A stretch of DNA of 64,000 bases from Pseudomonas rhodesiae (GCF_007858255.1 NZ_VFEU01000023.1:18169-82168), one strand, 5' to 3'. Shown: positions 18,852-28,690, counted from the first letter of the stretch. A program made the numbers and translations. The notes: a model not told the origin generated them from the letters alone.

Positions 18852-21281
18852 TCACCATTGGTACGTGGCGCTGGCGACGACGCTGCGCTGGTCGCCGAAG
18901 TAGCAGTAGTTGCCATCGCAGGTGGACAGGTAGTCCTTGTTGAACAGGTTGGTGGCGTTCACCTTCAGCGACGCGCCTTTGAGGCTGTTGTCCAGGCGAC
19001 CGAGGTCGTAATGCACCGCGCCATCGAACACGGTGTAGGCGTTGGCCTTACCCAGCCAGGTATTGGCCTGGTCGCCGTAGGTGTTGCCGGTGTAACGCGC
19101 GCCAAAGCCGATGCCGAAGCCATCGAGCACGCCGGTGTGCCAGGTGTAGTCGGTCCACAGCGACGCTTGCTGGTTGGGCATCAGTTGCAGGCGGTTGCCT
19201 TTGTATTGGCCTTTTTGCACCTCGGATTTGGCCAGGGTGTAGGCGGCGATCACCTTGAGGTTATCGGTCACGTCAGACACCGCTTCCAATTCCAGGCCCT
19301 TGACCTTCACTTCGCCGGTCTGGTCGGTGACGGAAACGCCGCCGGCCTGGAAGCTGGTCACCAGCACGTTCTTTTGGGTCAGGTCATAGACCGCCGCGCT
19401 CAGCAGGGTGTTGGAGCCGGGCGGCTGGTATTTGACCCCCAGTTCCCATTGCTTGCCTTCGGTGGGTTTGTACGACTTCACAGGATCGACGCTGGCGTTG
19501 CTCGCCGGCTGGAACGACTCGGCGTAGGACAAGTACGGCACGAAACCGGAGTCGAACACGTAGCTCAAGGCCGCGTTGCCGCTGAAGTTCTTGCTGCGGT
19601 CAGTGTTGGTCGCGTCGTTCTTGTTGAAGTAGGTGGTGCCCTGGTGCACCCAGTCTTCACGGCCGCCCAAGGTCAGGCGCCAGTTGTCCAACGCCATCTG
19701 GTCCTGGACGTATAGCCCGGTTTGCACGGTTTTCTGGTTGTAGTCATAGAACGCTGTGGAGCGCGCAGGACGGACGGTCGAGCCCCCGTAGCTCGGGTTG
19801 AAAATATTGGTGCCCGAGGCCAGACCGAAGATCGACAGATAGGACGTGTCGGTACGCTGATGATCCAGGCCCAGCAGCAGGGTGTGGGTGATGTCCCCCG
19901 TGGCAAAGTCGGCCTGGAAGTTGTTGTCCACGGCGAACTGGCCGATGTTCTCGTCCACATTGGTGGTGGACCGGCTGATATTGCCCGCCGCGTCGGCCGG
20001 CGAGAAGGCGTAGGAGCCTACGGTCAGTTGCTGGAACGACAGCTCAGACTTGGTGTAACGCAGGTTCTGCTTGAATTGCCAGGTATCGTTGAGGCGATGC
20101 TCGAAGGCATAGCCCAGCGCGTAGTAGGTACGGTCGTAGAACTCATAGTCCGGATCGCCGAGGTTCTTGTGGTGGGACACCTCCCCCAGCGGCGATTTGA
20201 TCTTGGTGCCCTGGATCGGCAGGAACTGGCTGGTGGTGCCGGTATCGTCGCGAGTGAACTGCGATAGCAAGGTCAGCCGGGTGTCGGGGTCGATGTTCCA
20301 GGTCAGGCTGGGGGCGATGTTGTAGCGCTTGTTGTCGATGTGATCGACCTGGGTGCCGGAGTCGCGAACCACGCCGCTCAGGCCATAGAGAAACTGGCCG
20401 TCGTCGTCGATCTTGCCGGTGCTGGCGAAGTTGATCTGGCGGTGATTGTCGCTGCCGTACTGCACTTGCACCGCGTGGCTGGCCTGCTCGCTGGGACGGC
20501 TGCTGACCATGTCCAGCAGGCCACCCGGTGGAGTCTGGCCATACACCGACGAGGCCGGTCCGCGCAGCAGGGCCAGGCGATCGAGGTTCCAGGTCTCGGC
20601 TTTCGGGTTGGCATACACGCCACGCGGCAACGGCAGGCCGTCAAGAAATTGCGTCGGCTCAAAGCCGCGTACGCGCATCCAGTCGTAGCGCGTGTCGCTG
20701 CCGTAGCTGGCGGACACGATGCCGGGCATGTATTTCACCGCGTCGTCGAGGGTATGAACGCTGCGATCCTGCATCTGCTGGCGGGTGGCGACGGAGATCG
20801 AGCGCGGCGCTTCCACCAGGGCGGTGTCGGTCTTGGTGCCGGCGGCGGTGCGTGTCGCCAGGTAGCCTTGGGCCGGGCCCCATGCGCTTTCATAACTGCC
20901 TTGCCCGGTGATGTTGGTTTCCGGCAACGCCACTACGCCGTCCGGAATCGCCACCAAGGTGAAGGTTCCGGCGCTGCTCTGTTCCAGCTGCAACCCCGTG
21001 CCGCGCAGTGCCTGGCGCAGCGCGCTCTGGGCATCGAACTGGCCGTTTACAGGAGCGGAGGTTTTACCGGCGGCCAGGGCCGGATCGAGGGTCAGCGCCA
21101 GGCCGGCCTGGCTGGCGATCTGGTTGAGCGTGCTGGCCAGAGGCGCCGCCGGCAAGTTGTAGGCACGCACGCTGGAGGCCTGTTCGGCCGCCAATAGCTG
21201 AGGCGTGATCAGCGGTGTGCTGAGGGCAATGGCCACGGCCAACAGACTGGGGCGCAGCAGGGTGTCTAGCGTGCGGGACAT
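18852..21281 (-). CDS. TonB-dependent siderophore receptor with signalling domain
   Basis: An 809-aa outer-membrane receptor. A signal peptide (about 1-32) is followed by an STN signalling domain (about 38-110: YNLPAAPLASTLNQIASQ), the plug (about 150-265, with MRVRGFEPTQFLDGLPLP), and a 22-strand barrel ending in the expected aromatic SATYQW. The C-terminal CDGNYCYFGDQRSV cysteine pair resembles ferrioxamine/ferrichrome-type receptors, so a hydroxamate ligand is likely but not certain. The STN domain and the upstream fecR/fecI pair imply surface signalling: ligand binding, then FecR-type release of the ECF sigma factor, then receptor expression. An AGGAG precedes the ATG. Confidence 0.93.
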   Translation of the reverse strand: MSRTLDTLLRPSLLAVAIALSTPLITPQLLAAEQASSVRAYNLPAAPLASTLNQIASQAGLALTLDPALAAGKTSAPVNGQFDAQSALRQALRGTGLQLEQSSAGTFTLVAIPDGVVALPETNITGQGSYESAWGPAQGYLATRTAAGTKTDTALVEAPRSISVATRQQMQDRSVHTLDDAVKYMPGIVSASYGSDTRYDWMRVRGFEPTQFLDGLPLPRGVYANPKAETWNLDRLALLRGPASSVYGQTPPGGLLDMVSSRPSEQASHAVQVQYGSDNHRQINFASTGKIDDDGQFLYGLSGVVRDSGTQVDHIDNKRYNIAPSLTWNIDPDTRLTLLSQFTRDDTGTTSQFLPIQGTKIKSPLGEVSHHKNLGDPDYEFYDRTYYALGYAFEHRLNDTWQFKQNLRYTKSELSFQQLTVGSYAFSPADAAGNISRSTTNVDENIGQFAVDNNFQADFATGDITHTLLLGLDHQRTDTSYLSIFGLASGTNIFNPSYGGSTVRPARSTAFYDYNQKTVQTGLYVQDQMALDNWRLTLGGREDWVHQGTTYFNKNDATNTDRSKNFSGNAALSYVFDSGFVPYLSYAESFQPASNASVDPVKSYKPTEGKQWELGVKYQPPGSNTLLSAAVYDLTQKNVLVTSFQAGGVSVTDQTGEVKVKGLELEAVSDVTDNLKVIAAYTLAKSEVQKGQYKGNRLQLMPNQQASLWTDYTWHTGVLDGFGIGFGARYTGNTYGDQANTWLGKANAYTVFDGAVHYDLGRLDNSLKGASLKVNATNLFNKDYLSTCDGNYCYFGDQRSVVASATYQW

Positions 21282-21400
21282 AGGGCGGCTCCTGAATGGA
21301 AGTAATTCGCAATTGCCTATGTGCCGAGCGAGATTCGAAAAGTGATAGGGCGGGATGAAAATATTTTTTGCCGGGGATTTTTCGGTGTGTTTGCAGGCCT

Positions 21401-21472
21401 ATCGGGGGCAAGCCCCCTCCCACAGTTGATCGGGTTTTGTTCAGGTCAATGTGGGAGGGGCTTGCCCCCAAT
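21401..21472. repeat. REP doublet (REPIN)
   Basis: ATCGGGGGCAAGCCCCCTCC and inverted GGAGGGGCTTGCCCCCAAT with about 30 bp between. It lies in the gap between fecR and the receptor gene, so it could uncouple the regulator from the receptor transcript. Confidence 0.88.
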
Positions 21473-21498
21473 AGCCTCAACCCAGGCCTTGCTGATGC

Positions 21499-22467
21499 CT
21501 AACGCTTGGCACCCACCGTCACCCACCACGGCGTGTGCTGCGTGATCTGCACCGGCAACGTCGGCAGCAGCGCATTGAGCGCCAGCGTGGTGTCGTGCAG
21601 CGGGAAACTGCCGGTGATGCGCAAGTCGGCCACGTTTTTATCCACGCCTAGATAGCCAGGGCGGTAGCGACTCAATTCCTCGACCACGTCGCCCAGGCGC
21701 GCGTTGTCCACCACCAGCATGCCACGCGTCCAGGCATCCGTGGCGGGGGTGACGGCCAGGGACGGGCCGAGGCCGTCGCTGCGCATCAGCACTTGCTGGC
21801 CTGCTTTGAACACCTGTTCCTGCGGCAGCGCCTCCGGCTGCGCCGCAACGGCGGACTGCAGCACGCTCAGGCGCGTGGCGTCGTCTTCGCGCTTGACGAT
21901 AAACCGCGTACCCAGCGCCCGCAGGCGGCCGTCGCGGGTCTGCACGTAGAACGGGCGCGCGTCGTTATGGCCGGTTTCGACGAGGATTTCACCGTCCTGC
22001 AACACGATCAGCCGGCGCTTTTCATCGAAGCGCACGTCGATGGCGCTGTGGGTGTTGAGGTTGATCTGGGTACCGTCCGCCAGTTTCAGCGTGCGCTGCT
22101 CGCCGGTGGCGGTGCGTTGGTCGGCCAGCCAATAGTGGATCGGCACATAGCGTTCGCCTGCAAATAACCCCAGGCCGCAGATAAGCGCAATGCTCGCCAG
22201 GCCGCTGCCGAGCTTGCGTACCCGTTGACGGATGGCCTGACGGGACTGCAACAACGCGGCGCGCGCCGGGCCCGAGGCGATGCTGAAACGTTGGTCGAGC
22301 ATGCCCAACTGGCGCCAGGCGCGGGCGTGTTCCTCATCGCTGGCCAGCCATTTGCTGAACTCTTCACGCTCGACCGCACTGCCGTCGCCCGAATCCAGGG
22401 ACAACTGCCAGGCAATCGCCGCATCCAGCACGCGGGCCGAGACCGGTTTGGCGCCGACTGTACTCAT
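21499..22467 (-). CDS. FecR-type transmembrane sigma regulator
   Basis: A 322-aa anti-sigma/signal-transfer protein. An N-terminal cytoplasmic helix region (AWRQLGMLDQRF) binds the sigma factor in the family, a single membrane segment follows (GLASIALICGLGLFAG, about 88-104), then the periplasmic FecR domain (RTLKLADGTQINLNTHSAID) and a C-terminal STN-like part (LRITGSFPLHDTTLALNALL). The frame is open upstream within fecI, but the ATG at 22467 overlaps the fecI stop as ATGA and gives the normal length. Confidence 0.93.
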   Translation of the reverse strand: MSTVGAKPVSARVLDAAIAWQLSLDSGDGSAVEREEFSKWLASDEEHARAWRQLGMLDQRFSIASGPARAALLQSRQAIRQRVRKLGSGLASIALICGLGLFAGERYVPIHYWLADQRTATGEQRTLKLADGTQINLNTHSAIDVRFDEKRRLIVLQDGEILVETGHNDARPFYVQTRDGRLRALGTRFIVKREDDATRLSVLQSAVAAQPEALPQEQVFKAGQQVLMRSDGLGPSLAVTPATDAWTRGMLVVDNARLGDVVEELSRYRPGYLGVDKNVADLRITGSFPLHDTTLALNALLPTLPVQITQHTPWWVTVGAKR

Positions 22468-22982
22468 GTCGGCTCGCCATACAGTGCGATATAGCACTGG
22501 CGAATGCCCTGGGCCAGGTACTGGCGCACGCGGGGCACCGATACGCCGAGGCGTTGGGCGATCTGCGCGTGGCCCAGGCCGTCGAGACGACTGTAGAGAA
22601 ACGCCGCGCGGGCCTTGCTCGACAACGTGCCGAGCAATCGGTCGATGGCTTTGAGGTCTTCGAGGATCAGTTGCTGGGCTTCGGGGGAGGGGTGTTCGCT
22701 TTCCGGGATCAGCATCAATTCGGCCAGGTAAGCCTGCTCCAATGCCGCGCGCCGGAAATAGTCGAACAACAGGCCCTTGGCGATGGCCACCAGAAATGCC
22801 CTTGGCTCGCGCGGTTCCGGCAACGTGTCGCGCCCCAACAGACGCATGAACGTGTCCTGGCTCAGGTCTTCGGCCCGGCTCGGGCACGCCACGTTGCGCC
22901 GCAGCCAGGCCAGCAGCCAGCCGCGATGGTCGCGATACAACGCACCAACCCGCTCACTGTGTGGGTTCTGGACCGACGACAA
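22464..22982 (-). CDS. FecI-type ECF sigma factor
   Basis: A 172-aa iron-starvation sigma factor. Region 2 (DHRGWLLAWLRRNVACPSRA, DLSQDTFMRLL) binds the -10 element, and region 4 (LSSKARAAFLYSRLDGLGHA, AQRLGVSVPRVRQYLAQGI) is a helix-turn-helix for the -35. It forms a coupled pair with fecR and should direct transcription of the adjacent receptor gene. A partly palindromic AT-rich stretch upstream (23014-23032) looks like a Fur box. Confidence 0.93.
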   Translation of the reverse strand: MSSVQNPHSERVGALYRDHRGWLLAWLRRNVACPSRAEDLSQDTFMRLLGRDTLPEPREPRAFLVAIAKGLLFDYFRRAALEQAYLAELMLIPESEHPSPEAQQLILEDLKAIDRLLGTLSSKARAAFLYSRLDGLGHAQIAQRLGVSVPRVRQYLAQGIRQCYIALYGEPT

Positions 22983-23013
22983 GGCATCACCGAATAAACA
23001 AGAGGTTTAAACT

Positions 23014-23032
23014 AACGAGAATTATTCGCGAT
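23014..23032 (-). promoter_or_regulatory. Putative Fur box upstream of fecI
   Basis: AACGAGAATTATTCGCGAT is an imperfect dyad (CGAGAAT-T-ATTCGCG) 32-50 bp upstream of the fecI ATG and resembles Fur sites of pseudomonad iron-starvation sigma genes. Only sequence resemblance and context support it. Confidence 0.45.
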
Positions 23033-23083
23033 TGTGTCAGAGGCGTGGAATAGGCGCAATTGGCGTCTGTCGGGGAGATGAGA

Positions 23084-23791
23084 TTAAAACGATGGCGCCT
23101 GTTGCCGGCGTTTCCATTGGCTCAACCGCGTGTGCAGCGCGAGCGGTGTATCGATTGACTGCTGGCGCGCGCGGCTGAACAAAATCAGCATCAGCTCCGC
23201 CGTGGCCAAGGCGTCGGCGCTGGCGTGATGGCGTTCGCCGACTTCCAGGTGGAAGTGTTTGACCCAATCGTCCAGCCCTGCCTCACGGATTGGCGCCTCG
23301 GGGCACAGCAGGGGGGCGATGTCGGCCACATCCAGAAACGGGTGGGTCAGGCGATAACCCAGGCTGTCCTTGAGTGCGCGGCTCAGCATGTGTTGATCGA
23401 ACGGCGCGTGGAACGCGAGCAGTGGGCTGTCGCCGACGTACTCCATAAAGTCCAACAAGGCTTCCACCGGATCGCTGCCGGCGGCAATGGCGCTGGGCCC
23501 CAGGCCGTGGATCAGCACACTGGGGCTGAGTTTGGTTTCGGGGCGTTGCAGGGTGCGCTCGAACAACTGGGAGAAGTCCACCGCGCCATCCTCGATCACT
23601 ACCGCGCCGATGGACAGCACCTGGTCGCGGTTGAGGTTCAGGCCGCTGGTTTCCAGGTCCACCACCACCCAGCGTTGGCTGCGCAAGGCGCCTTCACTCA
23701 GCGTCGCAGGCTTGGGCAGTTGCGCCAAGCGCCGTTGTTGGATTGCATCGAGCTGGGGTTTGGCGGCGCGCAGCCAGGCGAACAGGCTCAC
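23084..23791 (-). CDS. DnaQ-like 3'-5' exonuclease
   Basis: A 235-aa DEDDh exonuclease. Exo I is VVVDLETSGL (D45, E47), Exo II is LAFHAPFDQHML, and Exo III is HHASADALATAELML with the catalytic His and Asp. It is not joined to a polymerase or helicase domain. Its start overlaps the stop of the CNB-CBS-nucleotidyltransferase gene by 4 nt (ATGA), a conserved pseudomonad pairing, so the two proteins probably act together, though the nucleic-acid substrate is unknown. Confidence 0.9.
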   Translation of the reverse strand: MSLFAWLRAAKPQLDAIQQRRLAQLPKPATLSEGALRSQRWVVVDLETSGLNLNRDQVLSIGAVVIEDGAVDFSQLFERTLQRPETKLSPSVLIHGLGPSAIAAGSDPVEALLDFMEYVGDSPLLAFHAPFDQHMLSRALKDSLGYRLTHPFLDVADIAPLLCPEAPIREAGLDDWVKHFHLEVGERHHASADALATAELMLILFSRARQQSIDTPLALHTRLSQWKRRQQAPSF

Positions 23792-25749
23792 AGTTGATAC
23801 CGCAGGGTCAGGCTGCTTTGCAGGCGTTGGGCCTGGCGCAGGGATTCGCGCAGGATGCGCCGGTCCAAGTGGTTGAGGCTGTCGGGATCGACGCGGTTGG
23901 AATACGGCTGGTTTTCGCGACTTTGCAGTTGGTGCTGCTGCATGCGGGTCTGCTGGATAAAGTGATAGGCCTCCTCATACGCCGCGCCGTCCAGTGGTTC
24001 GATGACTTCCTTGACCACCAGTTGGCGCAGGCGCTCCAGGGTGTTGTTAGCGTGAATGCCGTTGGCCAGGGCCAGCAGGCGCGCGCCGTCGACGAAAGGC
24101 GTGAGGCCCTGCACCTTGAGATCAAGGGTGGCTTTTTCGCCACCTTTGCGGGTCAGCACAAAGTCACGGAAACGCCCAACCGGGGGGCGCTGGCGCAGCG
24201 CATTCTCGGCCAGCATGCGTTGGAACAGACGGTTATCCGCGACCTGATCGAGAATGCCTTGGCGCAATACCTCGCAGCCTTGCTCGTCGCCCCACACCAC
24301 GCGCAAGTCAAAATAAATACTCGAACCCAACAGGTTCTCCGGCGTCGCCTCGCGGATGAACGCCGCAAAACGCCGCGCCCATTCGGCTCGCGACAGGCAC
24401 AGCTCCGGGTTGCCGGCCATGATATTGCCTTTGCACAGGCTGAAACCGCACAGCGCCAGGCTCTGGTTGATGTGTTGGGCCAGGGGCAATAGACGGCCAC
24501 GGATCGCGGCGGCCTCGGAGGCGTCCTTGGCCTCGAACAGAATACCGTTGTCCTGATCGGTGTACAGCGTCTGCTCGCGACGGCCTTCGCTGCCGAAGCA
24601 CAGCCAACTGAAAGGCACGCCAGGGTCACCTTTTTCGGCGAGGCTCAGCTCGATCACCCGGCACACAGTGTGATCGTTGAGCAGGGTGATGATGTGGGTG
24701 ATCTGGGTGGACGACGCGCCGTGGGCCAGCATGCGCTCGACCAACTGGCCGATCTCGCCGCGAATCGCCACCAGGTTGTCGATGCGCGGGGCGTTGCGAA
24801 TGGTACGGGCCAGGTGCACCAGGTCCACCCGTTGCAGGGAAAACAGATCGCGCTCGGACACCACGCCGCACAGGCGCTGGTCCTTGACCAGGCACACATG
24901 GGCGATATGCCGCTCGGTCATGGCGATGGCGGCGTCGAAGGCGCTGTGGTCCGGCGTCAAAAAGAACGGTGCCTGGGTCATGTGCGCGTCGATGGCCTGG
25001 CTGAAATCGCTGACACCGCCGGCCACCACATGGCGTAAGTCGCGCAGGGTAAAAATCCCCAGAGGCGCCTTGTTGTCGTCGACGATGACAATGCTGCCCA
25101 CTTGCTGCTCGTGCATCAGCGTGACTGCTTCGCGCAAGGGCGTATGCGGGTTGCAGGTGACCGGGTGGCGCATGGCCAATTCACCCAGGCGCGTGTTGAG
25201 GGAGTATTGGGTGCCGAGGGTTTCCACGGCCTTTTGCTGCACCTGCTGGTTGACCTGATCCAGCAGGCTGCTGACGCCGCGCAGGGCGAAGTCGCGGAAC
25301 GGGCTGGAAAGGGCGAACAACTTGATAAAGGCCGGTTTGTTCAGTTGCAGGCAGAACGTGTCTTCGGCGGCCTTGTGCTCGGTGCGCGTGGCGCGTTCGC
25401 CCAGCAGCGCGGCCAGGGGGAAGCATTCGCCGGTGGTGATTTCGAAGGTGGTCTCGGTGGTGTCCGGTCGTTCGCCGATCACGCGGCCTTGTTTGACGAT
25501 GTAGAAATGCTCGACCGGCCCGCCCGACGGTTTGAGGATGCTGTCACCGGGGGCATAAAAACGTAATTGGCATTGTTCCACCAGAAACGCCAGGTGCGCG
25601 TTTTCCATCTGGTTGAAGGGCGGGAAGCGTTGTAGAAACTGCAGCGTGCCTTGGATATTTTGCAGCACGGCAGTTTTCCCCGCCTGGGCGAAGGCATCAG
25701 CTTTACTCATAACAGTGACCGCAGTTTTTTTGTCGTTATCGAGCTGCAT
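23788..25749 (-). CDS. CNB-CBS-nucleotidyltransferase (DUF294) protein
   Basis: A 653-aa cytosolic regulator with, in order, a cyclic-nucleotide-binding-like domain (about 30-150), a CBS pair (about 185-310), a DUF294 nucleotidyltransferase domain with GSEGRREQTLYTDQDNG (about 386-402), and a DUF294 C-terminal helical region. The architecture resembles GlnD-like signal transducers; a ligand-controlled nucleotidyl transfer is inferred. The start at 25749 has CAGGAG 6 nt upstream. It is the first gene of a two-gene operon with the exonuclease. Confidence 0.92.
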   Translation of the reverse strand: MQLDNDKKTAVTVMSKADAFAQAGKTAVLQNIQGTLQFLQRFPPFNQMENAHLAFLVEQCQLRFYAPGDSILKPSGGPVEHFYIVKQGRVIGERPDTTETTFEITTGECFPLAALLGERATRTEHKAAEDTFCLQLNKPAFIKLFALSSPFRDFALRGVSSLLDQVNQQVQQKAVETLGTQYSLNTRLGELAMRHPVTCNPHTPLREAVTLMHEQQVGSIVIVDDNKAPLGIFTLRDLRHVVAGGVSDFSQAIDAHMTQAPFFLTPDHSAFDAAIAMTERHIAHVCLVKDQRLCGVVSERDLFSLQRVDLVHLARTIRNAPRIDNLVAIRGEIGQLVERMLAHGASSTQITHIITLLNDHTVCRVIELSLAEKGDPGVPFSWLCFGSEGRREQTLYTDQDNGILFEAKDASEAAAIRGRLLPLAQHINQSLALCGFSLCKGNIMAGNPELCLSRAEWARRFAAFIREATPENLLGSSIYFDLRVVWGDEQGCEVLRQGILDQVADNRLFQRMLAENALRQRPPVGRFRDFVLTRKGGEKATLDLKVQGLTPFVDGARLLALANGIHANNTLERLRQLVVKEVIEPLDGAAYEEAYHFIQQTRMQQHQLQSRENQPYSNRVDPDSLNHLDRRILRESLRQAQRLQSSLTLRYQL

Positions 25750-25954
25750 GGTCGACTCCTGCGCGGCGGGTGCCCATTGGACGTAAGTCTAGGTCGGTGT
25801 AAAAGACGCTGAGCTAGGGAAAAACCCTACATGTTTATCGTCCGAACCCCGTAGAACGCCCACTAGGCAAACTTTCCGACGAAGTGCACATTGTTCGCCC
25901 TTCCGCAGATGTCTGACGAGTGCTGGGAGATTGATTAGAACCGCTGAGAACCGT

Positions 25955-26401
25955 ATGTCCGACCACGATATTTTGAGTGATGCCGAGCGCGAGGCGCTCA
26001 GCGCCGTGATGCTGGAGCCCGATCTGCCGCCACAACGCGTGTTGATTGTCGACGACGACAAGGACGCGCGCGAGTTGCTGGCGGAAATCCTGGGCCTGGA
26101 CGGTATTCGCTGCATGACCGCCGACAGTGGCGAGCGCGCGTGGGACTTGTTGAAATCCAGCAGCTCCATCGGCTTGTTGATTACCGACCTGCGCATGCAA
26201 CCCAGCAACGGGCTGGAACTGATCAAGCAAGTGCGCGAATCCACCCGCGCGGCGCTGCCGATCATCATCATGTCCGGGGACGCCGAAGCGCCGGATGTCA
26301 TTGATGCCATGCATTTGAGCGTGGTGGATTTTTTGCTCAAGCCGATTGATAGCGTGAAACTGGCGAGGTTGGTGAAGCGGGAGTTGGGGATGGCGTCCTG
26401 A
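25955..26401 (+). CDS. Orphan receiver-domain response regulator
   Basis: A 148-aa protein that is essentially a single receiver domain: acidic residues D33-D35 (LIVDDDKDA), phospho-acceptor D78 (LLITDLRMQPSNG), and the conserved Lys in FLLKPIDSV. There is no output domain. The 24 N-terminal residues are an acidic extension (MSDHDILSDAEREALSAVML). The ATG at 25955 is preferred to a TTG at 25931. It is a single gene, divergent from the CNB-CBS protein, with no histidine kinase adjacent. Partner unknown. Confidence 0.85.
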   Translation: MSDHDILSDAEREALSAVMLEPDLPPQRVLIVDDDKDARELLAEILGLDGIRCMTADSGERAWDLLKSSSSIGLLITDLRMQPSNGLELIKQVRESTRAALPIIIMSGDAEAPDVIDAMHLSVVDFLLKPIDSVKLARLVKRELGMAS

Positions 26402-26419
26402 TTTCTCCTTACATCCGCC

Positions 26420-26450
26420 CACGCTGGGAGGGCGCTTGCTTGCGATGGCG
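26420..26450. repeat. Degenerate REP half
   Basis: CTGGGAGGGCGCTTGCTTGCGATGGCG resembles one arm of the local REP family but has several mismatches and no clear inverted partner. It is probably a decayed copy after the response-regulator gene. Confidence 0.45.
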
Positions 26451-26478
26451 CCATTGCGGTCAGCCCAAGCTTCAAAGA

Positions 26479-26513
26479 AAAAGCCCTGATCTCACGATCA
26501 GGGCTTTTCTTTT
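26479..26513. terminator. Bidirectional rho-independent terminator
   Basis: AAAAGCCCTGATC, loop TCAC, GATCAGGGCTTTT form a 13-bp perfect stem followed by CTTTTT on the plus strand and a T-rich tract on the minus strand. It serves glcB (minus) and can also stop transcription from the response regulator (plus). Confidence 0.93.
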
Positions 26514-28690
26514 TACAGGCCGTTCTTAGCCTTGAATTCCCGACGCCGACGATGCAACACCGGCTCGGTGTACCCGTTAGGCTGTTTGGTCCCTTCAATC
26601 ACCAGTTCCACCGCCGCCTGGAAGGCGATGTTGCTGTCGAAATCCGGTGCCAAAGGGCGATACAGCGCGTCACCGGCGTTCTGGCGGTCCACCACCGGCG
26701 CCATGCGCTTGAGGCTTTCCATCACTTGCGCTTGATTGACGATGCCATGGCGCAGCCAGTTGGCGATGTGCTGGCTGGAAATACGCAGGGTGGCACGGTC
26801 TTCCATCAGGCCGATGTCGTTGATGTCCGGCACTTTCGAGCAGCCGACGCCCTGGTCGATCCAGCGCACCACATAGCCGAGGATGCCCTGGGCGTTGTTG
26901 TCCAGCTCGTTGCGGATTTCTTCCTCGGTCCAAGCGGTGTTCTGCGCCAGCGGGATAGTCAGGATATCGTCCACCGAGGCGCGTTCGCGCTTGGCCAGTT
27001 CGGCCTGACGCGCGAACACGTCGACCTTGTGGTAGTGCAGTGCGTGCAACGCGGCGGCCGTTGGCGAAGGTACCCACGCGGTGTTGGCGCCGGCCAGCGG
27101 GTGAGCGATTTTCTGTTCCAACATCGCCGCCATCAGGTCGGGCATCGCCCACATGCCTTTACCGATCTGCGCACGACCTTGCAGGCCGGTGCTCAAGCCG
27201 ATATCGACGTTCCAGTTTTCATACGCTGCGATCCACTTTTCCGACTTCATCGCCGCCTTGCGCACCATCGCGCCGGCTTCCATGGAGGTGTGGATTTCGT
27301 CGCCGGTGCGGTCGAGGAAACCGGTGTTGATAAACACCACGCGCTCACTGGCGGCCTTGATGCAGGCTTTGAGGTTGACCGTGGTGCGGCGCTCCTCGTC
27401 CATGATCCCGACTTTGAGGGTATTGCGCGGCAGGTTCAGCACGTCTTCGACGCGGCCGAACAGCTCATTGGTAAATGCCGCTTCTTCCGGGCCGTGCATC
27501 TTCGGTTTGACGATGTACACCGAACCGGTGCGGCTGTTCTTGCGGCTGGTATTGCCGTTGAGGCTGTGGATCGCCGCCAGGCTGGTGATCAGGCCGTCGA
27601 GAATGCCTTCCGGTACTTCGTTGCCGTCTTTATCCAGGATCGCGTCGATGGTCATCAAGTGGCCAACGTTACGCACGAACAGCAGCGAACGACCGTGCAG
27701 GGTCACGTCCTGGCCATTCACGCCGGTGTAAACGCGATCGGGGTTCATGGTGCGGGTGAAGGTCTTGCCGCCCTTGGCCACTTCTTCGGCCAGGTCGCCC
27801 TTCATAAGACCGAGCCAGTTGCGGTAGATCACCACTTTGTCGTCGGCATCCACGGCGGCGACGGAGTCTTCGCAGTCCATGATGGTGGTCAGCGCGGCTT
27901 CCATCAGCACGTCTTTGACACCGGCGGCATCGGTCTGGCCGACCGGGGTGCTGGCGTCGATCTGGATTTCGAAGTGCAGGCCGTTGTGCTTGAGCAGGAT
28001 CGCAATCGGTTGGGCGCTGTCGCCCTGGAAGCCGATCAATTGACTGTCGTCGCGCAGGCCGCTGTTGCTGCCACCTTTAAGGCTGACGATCAGCTTGCCG
28101 TCGACAATCTTGTAGCCGGTGGAGTCGACATGGCTGCCGGCGCTGAGCGGCGCGGCTTCGTCGAGGAAGGCGCGGGCGAAGGCGATGACCTTGTCGCCGC
28201 GCACCTTGTTGTAGCCTTTGCCCTTCTCGGCGCCGTCGGCTTCGCTGATGGCGTCGGTGCCGTACAGCGCGTCGTACAGCGAACCCCAACGGGCGTTGGA
28301 TGCGTTGAGGGCGAAGCGGGCATTCATTACCGGCACCACCAACTGTGGGCCGGCCATGCGCGCGATTTCGTCATCGACGTTTTGGGTCGAGGCTTGGAAG
28401 TCTGCGGCTTCTGGCAGCAGGTATCCGATGTCTTGCAGGAAGGCTTTGTAGGCCACCGGGTCGTGGGCCTGGCCGGCATGGGTCTGGTGCCAGGTATCGA
28501 TCCGTGCTTGGAAATCATCGCGTTTGGCGAGTAGGGCTTTGTTCTTCGGCGCCAGGTCGTGGATGACCTTATCGGCACCGGCCCAGAACTGATCGGCAGT
28601 GATGCCGGTGCCGGGAATGGCTTCGTTGTTCACGAAGTCGAACAGGACTTTGGCGACCTGCAGGCCACCGACTTGAACGTGTTCAGTCAT
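26513..28690 (-). CDS. glcB: Malate synthase G
   Basis: A 725-aa cytosolic enzyme that condenses glyoxylate and acetyl-CoA to malate, the second step of the glyoxylate shunt. Family blocks include MEAALTTIMDCEDSVAAVDA (catalytic acid region), TGFLDRTGDEIHTSMEAGAM and AGANTAWVPSPTAAALHALH. A longer frame starts at 28702, but the ATG at 28690 (MTEHVQVGGLQ) gives the standard length. It is a single gene divergent from gcvR over 267 bp that contain two inverted repeats (28738-28765 and 28840-28856). Confidence 0.97.
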   Translation of the reverse strand: MTEHVQVGGLQVAKVLFDFVNNEAIPGTGITADQFWAGADKVIHDLAPKNKALLAKRDDFQARIDTWHQTHAGQAHDPVAYKAFLQDIGYLLPEAADFQASTQNVDDEIARMAGPQLVVPVMNARFALNASNARWGSLYDALYGTDAISEADGAEKGKGYNKVRGDKVIAFARAFLDEAAPLSAGSHVDSTGYKIVDGKLIVSLKGGSNSGLRDDSQLIGFQGDSAQPIAILLKHNGLHFEIQIDASTPVGQTDAAGVKDVLMEAALTTIMDCEDSVAAVDADDKVVIYRNWLGLMKGDLAEEVAKGGKTFTRTMNPDRVYTGVNGQDVTLHGRSLLFVRNVGHLMTIDAILDKDGNEVPEGILDGLITSLAAIHSLNGNTSRKNSRTGSVYIVKPKMHGPEEAAFTNELFGRVEDVLNLPRNTLKVGIMDEERRTTVNLKACIKAASERVVFINTGFLDRTGDEIHTSMEAGAMVRKAAMKSEKWIAAYENWNVDIGLSTGLQGRAQIGKGMWAMPDLMAAMLEQKIAHPLAGANTAWVPSPTAAALHALHYHKVDVFARQAELAKRERASVDDILTIPLAQNTAWTEEEIRNELDNNAQGILGYVVRWIDQGVGCSKVPDINDIGLMEDRATLRISSQHIANWLRHGIVNQAQVMESLKRMAPVVDRQNAGDALYRPLAPDFDSNIAFQAAVELVIEGTKQPNGYTEPVLHRRRREFKAKNGL

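Noticed and set aside
26552..28534. A 660-codon plus-strand frame opposite glcB
   Set aside because: It lies entirely within glcB on the other strand and shows no recognisable domain; it is explained by third-position GC bias.
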